Of a stretch of 64,000 nucleotides of DNA, positions 10,801 through 22,559 are shown one piece after another; within the stretch, counting starts at the first letter, position 1; each line of letters starts with the position of its first letter. The notes under the pieces were generated by a model. The model was not told the DNA's origin. It made no database searches and saw only the letters and a program-made list of their open reading frames with translations. Origin of the DNA: Dermatemys mawii (lineage: Eukaryota; Chordata; Testudines; Dermatemydidae); assembly GCA_007922305.1 (NCBI GenBank), contig ML677364.1, positions 22,613,326 through 22,677,325 of the forward strand, given 5' to 3'. A program made the position numbers and the translations under genes.

Positions 10801-13800
10801 CAAGCCCTTTCCTCCCTCTCCCTCTGGGACGATACAAGCACCAGGTGTCTAAATGGGGATATGGGAGTTAATCAATTATAAGGGTTTAGTCCTTGGATAT
10901 ATGCTCTTATAGGGATCCATATACTCCTTTGGAGTCTGGCTGTTATTCAAGCAACAGTTTTGTAATGAGTCAAAGCACTGTTCCATGCTTTCAGTATCTC
11001 TTACTCATTAAAACAGTCAACTGTATATCCTTAAAAGTTCAATGGCCTTTCTATGGTTAGAGAACATTATTTAAACTTTTTTTCAGTGCTTGTCATATTC
11101 AGTCTTGCCCCCAGAAGGTCTGGAAGACTCCCAGCGTAGTCCCCTGATCATTTCTTACAAGAATCTTGAAGTTGGCTCATGAGTGATCATTTTGCTTCTT
11201 TAGGCCTGAATCTTCTTGTCTTAAGAATGATGGATGTGAGGGACACCCTTTGTCATCAGGCTTCAGATACTTTGGTGAATTGGGTCAGCAATGGCCAAGG
11301 AGGGCTTGGTGCAGCCGCGGGAGGGTTGGAGTTGTAAAACTACCCTTTGCCTACTCTTGATCCTGATGCCAAAAACTATTCTTGATCCTGATGCCACTCT
11401 GTGGTAAGCCAGTCCTCAGGGTGCTTTAACTTGTGCCTTTCTTTGATTAATCAGGCAATGCTCTCCCTGTTGAATACATGTGTTAGAAAGCTGCATAATA
11501 TCCACAGTGCCTCAGTTGGCTGCGGGCTTTCTCTTAGGCTGTCCCATGCAAATGCAGGCCTAGGTAGGCTTGTCAGGTGGTTCATTACTGTTCTCCCTAG
11601 ATCCTGGTTAATTTGCATAGGAAACATAACTTTTAGGCTGGCAATTTCTCTACATGAGTTCAGCACCCTGTAAAATTCAGCTATTGATTTTTGTCCACTT
11701 TTTTTCATTATGCCAAAAATTTCTAGAGTTGGTCACAAAGGGTGAAGAAAATTTGTTTTTAAAATCTTGAAGAAATTTAAGCAGCTCTATAGTTGATTGG
11801 AGAATGAGGGGAAAATATGTTGAAATACTTCTAACTTTTTTACAAATTTTGCATTTTCATCCATGTCATAATTCAAAATATTTCAACGAGTTCTATGGGT
11901 TTTTTTTCCTATGGAATATAAGCATACATTGGTTTTTGCTGTGGAATTCCTGTGATATTTTTAACGTTCGGTGGCTTTTCTCCTTTTGGAAGTGGCTTCA
12001 GAAATAAGATGAAATTCTGGAGTTAAGCTTAGTTTGTAGGGTTGGCAAAATTCCATTTACTAAAAATAATTACAATGGATATCTGCTTATTTTTAAGCAT
12101 TTTTTAATCAATTTAAATGTTCACAGTTGTGGGAAATTATGGAGGGGCAGATAATAATTTAATGACAATAGACATTAAGATTTAAAAAATTAAAACTTTA
12201 AAACCCAAATTGTCACTGTTACATGTCAAAATATACATGGGAATATTCTTAAATCAAACTCTGATAACTGCTTAAGCAGCATATTTATTGATCCACCTAT
12301 TTGTAAATTTTGATTATTATCAGTCAAAATATTTTTTGTTGATTTGTGTGTGTATGGCAAAATCAAGGTTTATTGACATTTATTAATATGTTCGTACAAA
12401 ACATCTCCACTTCTAAAATTTGGGAATAATTTCCAGAGAGATGTTAAATCAAAGATTAACTATTCCTACTGAGCTGGTAAATCAACCAAATTCAGGATGA
12501 GAGACACCAGCATTATTAATATAGAAGAGAAGCTGCAGGTTTTAAACCCTTTCTAAAGTTTAAACTTGTAGAAATAGGTGTGGGAGGGAAGGTTAAGTTA
12601 CCATGGTGGTTAAATCTCAGCTAATCATCTGAGGGTAGAATGACAAAGGGAAAGTAGTTTATTCTTGTTGGGGAAGCTTATTTTGAATCTGAATTCATTC
12701 TTTTTTTTTTTCTCTCAGGGGAATTTTTGATAAGTCTTAATTCGTATTTCTGGCATTTTGTTTCCTGGTATTATATTACTCTGGTTTTGCTTAAAAACCA
12801 CAGAAAGAGATTATCTTTGCACAGTACATTGAAAGCAACATATACAAAAATCAGAGATTCAGTTAGTTAATCTGCACATCTGTCTTTAGAGAGGAAAATA
12901 ATTTAACTAGCTAGAACATTGTTTCTGGAAGTATGCTAGGGTCTGAAGAAAAAAAAACTTAGCCCATGCAGACGGCAGTATTGAGTTAGTCTTTGTTAAT
13001 CATAAAACTGATGACAACTTTTACTTAATATTGTATTTATGCCTACAATGAAAACACATGGGACTGTTGGAAGGCCAGTTAACTAGATGGAAGGGCTTTT
13101 TGTTCTTCACAGGGTAATCAAAATTTCTCTGCTTTAGAAGTGGAATCCAGATCAATAAAATTCAGTGGGAAAAATGGACAATTACCTGGACATCCATAAC
13201 ATCTCAGGGTCTAAATGGAATAAGATTCCTAACTGTGGAATTTTGTGTGTGCACATACACAGGATTAAACTGATCACTGAATTTGAGATGATGGGGAGGG
13301 AATTCTCTCAAAGGCATATTAGCAAGGATGTTGATTGTTAATTTTTATACACTTTGGTTACATGGGATAATCCCACCTACTCAAATATTCAGTGCTCTGA
13401 TTTTCTGTGATTGCTGGGAAGTGGGCACTGGTTGACTTCAGACCTTTCCTCTTTGTTTCTATGACACATAGCACATTAGAATTTTTTCTGATGCATGTAA
13501 GAAAATTATCTTCTAGGTAATTCAAGTTGCGCATCTAAAGTTATTGGGACACTTCTAGGAATTTAGGCCGTGGGCACCAGAACTATACAGAACTGGTATT
13601 AACTGTCCCTGCTTTTGTTTTGTCCTTGTGCAGTTGGTGAGGAGTGTGGGAAGAATATACCTTTTATTGGCTTTGTCACTTTTACCATTTATCCTGCGTT
13701 CCAGGTTTTCTCCTCTCTTACCATCCTGTTTGTTCTGAGATCTGTTTGACTGGACATTTTTATCATGTCAGTTCTCTAAATTGTGTTCTCCATCCTGGTG

Positions 13801-15925
13801 CCTGAATCTGGTTGGCTCTATTTAGGGGATTTTTCATTCATACTTTTTCTCTCCATTCTCCTTCCCCCACACTCTGGCCTAGTGTCATTTAACATCCTGT
13901 CAATGACTATGGTGAGGCCTGTTGCCTGAACCTATTTTATAAGATAATACTGCTTTTTTAATGTGAGGATTTTATTGATTTGATTGCATTAATTCACTCT
14001 GGGCTAAATGGTACATATAAGGCATAGCCCAGCACTAGGGGTGGTGTGGACCAAGTTGTGCTGCCCCAGGGGGAGCTCCTCAGGACAGGAGTAATGCAGC
14101 ATTGCTTTACTCCATCACAAGGGGCAGCATGTTTCCCCTTACTCTGCGGGCCATGCAGAAAGAGGTTGAGGATCTGACTCCACCTACCTCCCACCCTTTC
14201 AGTGTAATGTAGGTCCCAGAGCACAGGTACTGTAATTCTGACAGGGCTCTGCAGGGTACACAAAAAAGGAAACACATTGCACAGTCCCCATTCCTGCACA
14301 GCAGGGTAAGTGCCTGTCAGATTTTGTCCCACAGATACCACATTAGATACATATTATACATACAGTGATAAATAAACGCAATGCCAGTAACACACACCCC
14401 TCCCCCCCCAGCTTTTCCCCTTATTTCCACACTCTTTATTCATCTGCGGCCAACATATACATTGATATGCATGCATGCCACTGCCAAACACACCATTAAT
14501 TGCTGAGGTATTGATGGAAGTGTAGGGACAAACTGAAACTGATCACTAAAAATCAATTAAGTAGTAATACAATCAAACTATGACAAAATGACTATTTAAT
14601 TGTGTTCTCAACTCTGTCTAGAAATGGATCCCATATTGAATCTCCTGCAGCTGAGAGATTCCCAAGTAGATTTGCTGGGTCCAGCAGGGCAGATAACTAC
14701 TGATCGACCATATAGACAAAGGTGGATTCCTTTTTGGAGCCAATGTCTGGTTCTTGAGGACTAGTAGAATTAATGTTCTGTTTGACAATAGCTGTGGCTA
14801 TTAGGAGTCAGGTATTCTTAGGGGTGGTAAGACTGGAGAAAGGTATCAAGCCTGGTGGCTGTGGCATAGGGGGAATTTTAAAACAGTCTCAGACTATTTT
14901 TCAGTTTGTCTTTTTTTTTTTTTTTTTTATTGGCAGGCATGTGCCAGTGCATAAGCTTTCCCTTTTCCATCTTCTCACCAGAGCTGTGTGCCACGGGGTG
15001 CTCCCCTTCCAATGTGTGGAACACAAGATAATGCAGCCACATACTGTGTCCTCTCTCCTCTAGGCTGCATGGATGTTGTCTCCTTTGGAAATCTCATCTT
15101 TCTTCCTTTTTCTCATTTGGACTGTAATGTGAAAAGATGTGAATTCTCTTTGGGTGGAAAAGCCATACCCAAGTTTTACCTGTTAAAGTGGATTTTCACT
15201 CTCTTCATGTGTACAATTCTTAATGGCCATGTCCCTTGTTTTTGAAAATCTGTAGACTACAACAAGTGAGTAAGAAATGATGCACATTGTTCTTTTCAAT
15301 CTGCGTCTTTAAGTCCAAGGGTGCATCTCTTGCAGGAATCCAATATCAAGTGTGTGGGCTTGGAGAAAAAAATGTTTTTTTAAAAAAATTCTTAACCTTC
15401 TTACTAGATCTCTTCTCATTTGGTGAGACTGTGTAAAAATGATGTAATTTCATCTTGCCTATAAAAGAGTTAACTGGAAAAATACATCCATGGAGGTTTT
15501 GGAAAGAACCTTTACTAAAAATGTGAAATTCCCCCATATATTATGGGAGTAGCTGGATCCTTCTCGGGGTGGATAGGAAGGCCAGACAAAAGCAGCCGAA
15601 AAGAAAAGCCATGCATTCCTTAAAAAAAGAAAAAGAAAAATCAAAGCAGTAGCTAACTCTCACGCTGACTGGATCCAGAAACAAATAATGAAAATAGCCA
15701 AACCCTATCTTGATGCTGAGCATCAGACTAGGGAAGAATGTGTGTGTCATATGTCCCCTCTACCATCTGTGTACTCTCTGTTATGGGTCATAACATCTGG
15801 TTCTGCTAGATATTTGGCTCTGATCCCCATGTTTCCAAAGTAGACATGACTTCATTTTTCTTAGAAACTAAAAAGAATAGATCATAGGTCAATTCATGAA
15901 AATAACATGATTAAGGTTTTCTATA
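10801..15925. other. Long intergenic stretch without recognised genes
   Basis: Mostly AT-rich single-copy sequence. Includes a short tandem duplication near 11352-11400 (cttgatcctgatgcca twice), a C-rich run at 14400-14410, a poly-T tract of about 18 at 14911-14930, and a GC-richer block at 14000-14340 that may be an old repeat. Reading frames here are short and have no family resemblance. Confidence 0.4.
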
Positions 15926-15929
15926 AGAC

Positions 15930-16236
15930 TAAGGCCTGGTCTGCACTACGGGGGGTAGAGGGGTCGACCTAAGATACACAACTTCAGCTATGCGAATAAC
16001 GTAGCTGAAGTCGGTGTATCTTAGGTCGACTTACCTGGCCGTCCACATGTGGCGAATCAATCGCTGCCACTCCCCCATTGACTCTGCTTCGGCCTCTCAC
16101 TGAGGTGCAGTACAGGGGTTGATAGGGAGCGCGTTAGAGGATCGCTTTATCGTGTCTACACTAGACATGATAAATTGATCCCTGATAGATCAATCACTGC
16201 TCATCGATCTGGTGAGTAGTGTAGACGTACCCTTAG
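15930..16236. mobile_element. Hairpin MITE, first of a tandem pair
   Basis: Left end aaggcctggtctgcacta and right end tagtgtagacgtaccctt are imperfect inverted repeats, and AGACT flanks both sides. Inside, 15963-16030 is a near-perfect 68-bp palindrome (gtcgacctaagatac ... gtatcttaggtcgac). No coding capacity. The ends resemble turtle Harbinger-type MITEs as I remember them; the superfamily is an inference. Confidence 0.8.
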
Positions 16237-16254
16237 ACTCCTAAATCTATATCT

Positions 16255-16556
16255 TAGGCCTGGTCTACACTGGGGGTGTGTGTTAGACCTAAGATATGCA
16301 ACTTCAGCTACGTGAATAGCGTAGCTGAAGTCGGCGTATCTTAGGTTGACTTACCTGGCTGTCCACACGGCAGTGAGTCGACCGCTGCCACTCCCCCATC
16401 GACTGTGCTTCCGCCTCTCGCCAAGATGGAGTACAGGAGTTGACGGGGAGCACGTTCAGGGATTGCTTCATCGCGTTTACACTAAAGGCAATAAATTGAT
16501 CCCTGATAGATGGATCACTGCCCGCTGATCCGGCGAGTAGTGTAGATGTACCCTTT
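16255..16556. mobile_element. Hairpin MITE, second of a tandem pair
   Basis: Same family and orientation as the element 20 bp upstream, with numerous substitutions. Begins aggcctggtctacact and ends agtgtagatgtaccctt. The palindrome recurs at 16282-16350 (acctaagatatgc ... gcgtatcttaggt). The near-adjacent arrangement is unusual and may reflect a tandem duplication or insertion-site preference. Confidence 0.8.
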
Positions 16557-16999
16557 GTGAGTGGTTTGGTTTTCAAGAGTGCTGGGCATCCAACAGCTCC
16601 CACCGAAGTAAAAGTTTGGGTGTTCAGTGCTTTTGAAAGTTGGATCACTAATTCAAGGGTTTAAATACAGATTTTAGAAGCTTAACTTTGGGGTTTTTTT
16701 TCTTTGATATGTCAAAAATGACAAAGATGAAAAAAATTGCACAATCCAAAAAATCTGTGGTAGAAAGTGACAAACTAAACTATATTTTCAGAGCAAATAC
16801 CATTTAAGTGAAAAACAGTATATTATTTGGGTGGTACAATGCCACAATCTAGTGATGATTTTAACTGTGTAGCAGATGAACTATACCTCTTAAAAATTTA
16901 GAAGTGAGAGTCTCTGTTTAGTTCTGATTTAAAACCAGGTTCCATTACCAGTGATGCAAGCCTCAAAAGTTCAAAAACCATGAGACAGACTTATTTGTG

Positions 17000-18960
17000 A
17001 GTAAATCATGAGATTTTAAAAAACAATCTCAGTCTGGCCCACTCCTTTGAGCACTTCTTTAAATTTTGAACATTGGCTGCTCACCTCCAATGTGTGTACG
17101 AGAATTAGTATTGCCTAGAAAATCACTGCTACAAAGTGCACTGCTGCAGTCTCCTCAACCAAACTGCACACCAGTTCATTCTAAATGGTAAACCAGCCCA
17201 CAAAACAAAGTGCAGAATGAAACAAGTCAAGCAGAGACAGCAAAATCCACAATGAATAGCTCAACCTTGATGAACTGACAGTAGCCATGAAAACCCTGAA
17301 ATGTGGGAAAACAACGGGGCTCAATGGTATGAGCCATAAATTATGACTACATTTTGGGACAAGAGCAAAGAAGTGGCTGATTGACTTCTTCAGTTCTTGT
17401 ATGGACACAGTGCACATATCCAGGCTGTGGAGACATCCCAAAGTAGTTACACTACTCAAATCACATAAAGACCCTACCTCGGCAAAGAGTAATCATCCAA
17501 TATCCTTATTCTGCTCAACCTATAAGCTAGAAGAACAGATGATAATGGGTAGAATAGCACCAATAATGGAAGGACAGCTGACTGATGACCAGGACATTCT
17601 ATCCAGGACATTCAGGTTGTGGCAACGTTGCAAACTTAACTCAGTATGGGAATATTGAGTTGAATACTGAAACTTGAAATATTATAAGGTCTGTGTTTGT
17701 TGATCTGTCGGCTGCTTACAATACTGAGCCATAATGTATTTCTATTGAAATTGGCAATCATTTTGAGAAATGGCGAGGTGGCCCAGGTCATCTCCTTGCT
17801 TGAGAATCAACATTTCTTTGTCAAGATGGACAGTCAAGAAAGTTGTTGATATACTCAATGGGGTGGATTGCCCCAAGATTCAATGCTATCATCCTTGTTA
17901 TTTAATGGCTACACAAATGATCAACCAGAATTTCCCAACATGCAAAGATTAATTTACTCAGATGATATTTGTATTGCCACCCAAGCAGAAAGATTTGAGG
18001 ATACTGAACATGTTTTAACTGGCTCCCTGAACATACTTGGAAAATACTACCACACATGATTCCTGAAAGCCAGCCCTGGCAAAGCACAAGTTTGTGCCTT
18101 CCACTTGAAACACCATCAGATCAAGTGAAAACTCCAGATAGTGTAGAATGGTACAGTCCTTGAGCACTGTGAACGTCTGGTCTACCTTGGGGTCACAGTA
18201 TAGCGAACACTAACATTCAAAGAACACTTTAAGAAACTGAAAAAGAATGTGACCTCCAGAAATGGGCCAACACAAAATGCAGAGCTGACCCCAAAACACT
18301 CTGAGCAACTAGTCTCAGCTTGTGTTACTCAGCTGCAGAGTGCTGGCCCCCATTATGGCAATGCTCAAGTTACGCACACAGAATGGATACTAAACTCATT
18401 CAACCCTGCAAGGTCATCACGGGGACTTTGAATCGGACTCCCACACTGTCACTTTACTGCCTTGTCGAGGATTGGATCACTCCTCAGTGGGGTGGGATGC
18501 CTTAAGTAAAAAGGAGAAATGAAAAACAGGTGCATGACAGCCACTGAATGGACACATTCCACCACCGAAGAAGCTGAAGTCCAGGAAGTGTCTTGCCTCT
18601 GAAATACCACTGTGGAAGGCTACAGAGTTTAAAAAAAAAAAAAAAAAAAATTGGCCAGAAATACCAATGACCTTGGAGAAGACGGCTCCTTCAGGGCAAT
18701 TCCCTCCAGGCACTGACCTCAAATGAAAATATTGGTGTACTGTAAACCGAGAGAGAGCCAGGTGGCAAAAACTGGTGATAAGACCAAGTGAAAGCTGAGG
18801 AATGAACCCAAATGTGAATGTGGAGAGCCTAGGCAAACCTTTGAACATTGCCTGATGAGGTTTCTGCTGTCAATATCCTGTACTCTCAAGGAACTGTTTG
18901 AGATAATTAATTCCAGGTAATTCCAGGTCTTGGCTGAGGTTCTTTGAGCAACAAAGTATC
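17000..18960 (+). pseudogene. Decayed non-LTR retrotransposon (LINE) reverse-transcriptase gene
   Basis: Translated pieces in several + frames follow the order of a jockey/CR1/RTE-like ORF2. They are WRHPKVVTLLKSHKDP and PISLFCSTYKLEEQ (17428-17540), VDLSAAYNT (17700-17727), LIYSDDICIAT (17949-17980), LVYLGVTV (18178-18205), VITGTLNRTP (18413-18443) and a CxC zinc-knuckle-like remnant near 18808-18840 (CECGEPRQTFEHC). Frameshifts and stops break the frame many times, and the catalytic YxDD box reads YSDD. It is a dead element, not a host gene. The exact clade is not determined. Confidence 0.8.
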
Positions 18961-20827
18961 AGCTCTACACCTCCAGCCTCATTTCAATCAATTTTCTGCC
19001 TCCCAATCCTCACAGATGCCGCAGCCCCACATCAGTTCTGCCCATGCAGCCAAACAGTTCTGTATCCCTGTAACCAGGCCCTTGCTGGTCCTCTACACAA
19101 AAACTCCCGGAGACCACTTTAAGTGCAGCACTTGTGTCTGTCCCCACCACTTACTGGCTAACAGGGACCTGGCTTGATCCTCTGAGCCAGCACGCTGTTA
19201 CAATCCCCTTTTGCCCGCCAAGCCACAACCCCACATCTGCATCTATGGAAGTTCTTCTTCCCCTTCCCGGGCCAGATGGTGCGGCATTAGAAAGAATGGG
19301 TAGGGAGGAGCAGACTGATCTCTTTTTCACAGAAGGGGTGGAGGGAGCAGGACTTCCTAAGCAGCTCTTCCTGCTCTCTCCTCCCCTCCTGCAAGAATGG
19401 TGTTGACTACTGCCTCTCCCTCCTCCCCTGTCCAAAAACTTTTCTGGCTCCTCAGGGGTGAGAAAAGAGAGAGCAGGAGAGTTCTGTTTGCCTGCTTCAG
19501 TTCTGTTTGTCTCTTCTTCCCATGGAGGTGGAAAAGTAGGGAAAGGAAACCAATCTGAGAAGGTTTTTCCCTCGACAGTCAGAAAATCACATGAAGGCTG
19601 GAGCTTCTGGCATCACTCCAGCAGGAGCCAAAATAACACATTGAGCATTGCAAGCTGTATATTTATCCTTCTCTCACTTTGGCATGAAAATTATTAATCT
19701 TACTCTGAAGACTAAGTGTAAAGTTTCAGTATAAGTGGAGTAAACGGGTTGAGCTGATTATGAGTTACTTACAGGTGATTACAATATTGCTGTGATTGAA
19801 AATGCTGACTTGTTTCTGACGTCTTTTTGTGTGCCACTACTCGAAAATGGCTTGTTACTACTGTCCCTTAAAGTTTTAGTTAGAGCTAGAAAGTACATAC
19901 AGTGGTTACATTTGAAGACAGTTTAGCATTAATAGTTTCAGGGTTTGATTCAGTGCCTATTGGGGTTTGCAGGTCGAAGTCCTGAGGCCAGGACAAAGAG
20001 GAAGCTGGGGCCATGAGGAAGTGGTCAGACAATTCATCATAGCAGCCACTAAGGTAAGTGGCTGAACAGTGGGGCTGCAGGTCCCCTGGAAGGGAGGAGC
20101 ACAGAAGGGGACGCTGCGGTCCTTGGAGAGATGTGGGTCCTAGAGCAGGAATGATGGTGGTGAGGCACCACCTGAAGAAGGTGCTCCAACATGCAGAGCT
20201 AATTCCCAAGACAGCCAGCAGAAGGTGCCACTGTGGTGAGTGCATCCTGTTACAGACACTTTTCCAAACGTTGGTGTATCATCATAAAATGCTTCAGTTT
20301 TATCATTAGCCAAAAAAAGGTGTTTGATTTTCTTGTGCTGTATAAATTTAAACCTCTTGTAGAGCAGATTTCCAGGAGTAAAAACAATATGGGTGTGATA
20401 TTTTTTCCCAAAAGAGTATAGGCCAATAACCATAGAAAATGCATGGCATGATTCTTTGACCTGCTTTGAAAAAATCTCAACTTCAGTATTGTAATTGGGC
20501 ATAAAGTATATTTTTGCAGAAGCTAATAAAGTATTTTGCCAACCTTATGGAAAATTTTATTGTAAGATAATGTGGCTTCAGGCATTCTTCAGACCAAAGT
20601 CTTTTTTTTAAATCTGACCTCTGATCCAAACCTGTTATAGCAGTTCAGCTCCTTAAGAATGGAACGTTAATCTAAGAACACAGACCCCACCACTAGCATT
20701 TAACGTGAAATCCTGGCTCCATGAATGTCAATGGAAATTTTGCATTCACTTCAATGGGGTCAGGATTTCATTCAATGTAAACTATGCTGTTTCATTAATG
20801 CTTTTACTGCTTTTGCCTCTGCAACAG
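18961..20827. other. Intergenic stretch upstream of the orphan signal exon
   Basis: Contains a CT-rich block (19200-19450) and otherwise unremarkable sequence. The untranslated first exon and promoter that should precede the coding exon at 20828 may lie here, but none can be identified from sequence alone. Confidence 0.3.
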
Positions 20828-20910
20828 AAGAATGGCTCTGCAAAGTTTGGCTCTCCTGTTCTGCTTGTGTCTTTCAATTATTTTGCGAAGTTTTGAAGGT
20901 GCATATTCCG
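20828..20910 (+). CDS. Orphan signal-peptide exon (possible alternative IL1RL1 first coding exon)
   Basis: A pyrimidine-rich acceptor (cctctgcaacag) precedes the exon, ATG at 20832 has a good context (aagaATGG), and a strong donor gtaagt follows at 20911. It encodes 26 residues with a classic signal peptide: a short N-terminus, hydrophobic core (LALLFCLCLSIIL) and a polar end (SFEGAYS). It ends in phase 1, the phase of signal exons in the IL-1 receptor family. It would therefore splice in frame to the IL1RL1 Ig exon at 54166, giving SDHAMENEAL. No matching Ig exon was found in the 33 kb between. Alternatives are a surviving exon of a lost paralogue or a chance structure. Function is not assigned. 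Confidence 0.55.
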
Positions 20911-21990
20911 GTAAGTTCAGAAGACAGATGCTTGAAATAAAGACCTGCATGTTTACTCTAATGTAGAAGAGGTTACTTTATCTACTACAAAGTCTTTTGT
21001 TCTTGGTGATTCTCAGTTCTAGCCACATCCATGCATGGCTAGAATTGAGATGCTAGTCTAGCTCAATAGCTGTCAGAGCCTTCAAAGCTACACAGTGCAC
21101 AGCCCGTGTGTGTAGGAATGTAATGATGTAGAGTTCTTGGTAAAATTTGTTACATAATGAGATTAGCCACATCCTCCACAGGAAAGAAGCGTACAAAAGC
21201 ACTTTCCTCCAGTAGCAATGGGCATTCAGAAGCTGAAAAGCATTTCTAGCAAGTTCAGCTTTTCTCTGGAAGAAAACTGTAAAGTTAGCTTTATTCTGTG
21301 GTTCTTATTTAATTAAACATTGGCATTGTAATCAAGCCCCTAAAAGTGCGTGCGTGTGTGTTTGTTCTGTCTGGGAGGATGTTCAATGTAATACTTGTGT
21401 GGTGAGATTCTGAGCTGATTATACCATTTACACCAGTTCAGGATCTAGCCCATCCATCTTCTATTGACTGTTCAGGCTTTCTGCAGAAGTATTGAGCCAT
21501 TTTTGTAGGCTGCAGCTGAAACTCATTAGATCATTTGCAGCACCTCTCCTGTCCCTGTAAGGCCAGGCTAGGTTGGATTGACTTTATATCTTTGGTGCTG
21601 AGTTACAACCTAATTTTTTGTTACTCTTTTCTCCCACAATAACAAACAGGAGATATCACTTCAGATGCATTAGAATCCACATTTTATAGCTAGGGTTCTT
21701 TGAGACACAAAAAAAATCAAATCACTGATTTAGTGATTTGAAGTTCATAAAACTAAACTCTTAACTAGTGTCTTCGAAGGTAATAAAATGAAACTTCCTG
21801 AACTAATCTCTCCGAAATATTTTAAATTTGCATATTTGAAATGAGTCCTAGTAAGACCTGCTGTGACTATCTTGGGTGATACTTGAATGAATGTAACTGA
21901 GCAGTTGGGAAGGGCTAAAGCTGTAAGTACTTACATGAGGTAGAAATATTAGATAATAGACTTTTCAGTCTAGCAGCTAATGATCTAAAA
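20911..21990. other. Noncoding stretch after the orphan signal exon
   Basis: No Ig-like, transmembrane or other coding signal was found. Mostly single-copy AT-rich sequence. Confidence 0.35.
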
Positions 21991-22262
21991 AGATCCAGTG
22001 GCAGAAACTTGAAGCTAGATAAATTCAAACTGGAAATCAGGTGTATATTTTTAACCATGAAGGTAATTAACCATTGGAGCAAATTACCAAGGGTTGTGGT
22101 GGATTCTGTCACTGATAATTTTTATATCAAGCTTGGATGTTTCTCTAAAAAATATGCTCTATTTCAAGCAGAAATTAGTTCAGGGAAGTTCTTTGATCTG
22201 GGTTATGCAGCAGGTTAGACAAGATGATCACAATGGTGCTTTCTGGTCTTGTAATCTATTAA
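21985..22262 (+). mobile_element. CR1-like LINE 3' fragment
   Basis: Translation includes KFKLEIRCIFLTMKVINHW and LPRVVVDS, matching the CR1 polymerase C-terminus pattern. It ends with gacaagatgatcacaatgg and tttctggtcttgtaatcta, the usual CR1 3' untranslated tail. Oriented on the + strand and diverged. Confidence 0.8.
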
Positions 22263-22274
22263 ATCCTTCTACAG

Positions 22275-22550
22275 AAGTGGTCTTCAAAGTGGGGTGTGCG
22301 CACTCCGGGGGTGTGCGAGACCACCTCCCGGGGGTGTGCGAGACCCCGGCACCGCTGCCGATCCTGCGCGGGAGACCACCAAACTCCTGGGCGGTCAATT
22401 TTTGTCCCTCCAAAATGCCGCCGTGGAAAGCGGAAGCTTCCACTTTCTGCGACGGCATTTCAGCGACATTCCCCCTCCCCCGCCCCGGGAGCCGCACAAG
22501 TTTTTCCTCTGTGAAAAGGGGCTGTGGAGGAAAAACTTTGAAGACCGCTG
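22275..22550. mobile_element. hAT-type MITE with perfect 8-bp target duplication
   Basis: Ends are inverted repeats: left agtggtcttcaaagt and right actttgaagaccgct. The target duplication ttctacag is intact on both sides (22267-22274 and 22551-22558). The interior is GC-rich and contains the short tandem repeat gggggtgtgcgagacc. It inserted just after the CR1 fragment ends. Confidence 0.9.
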
Positions 22551-22559
22551 TTCTACAGA

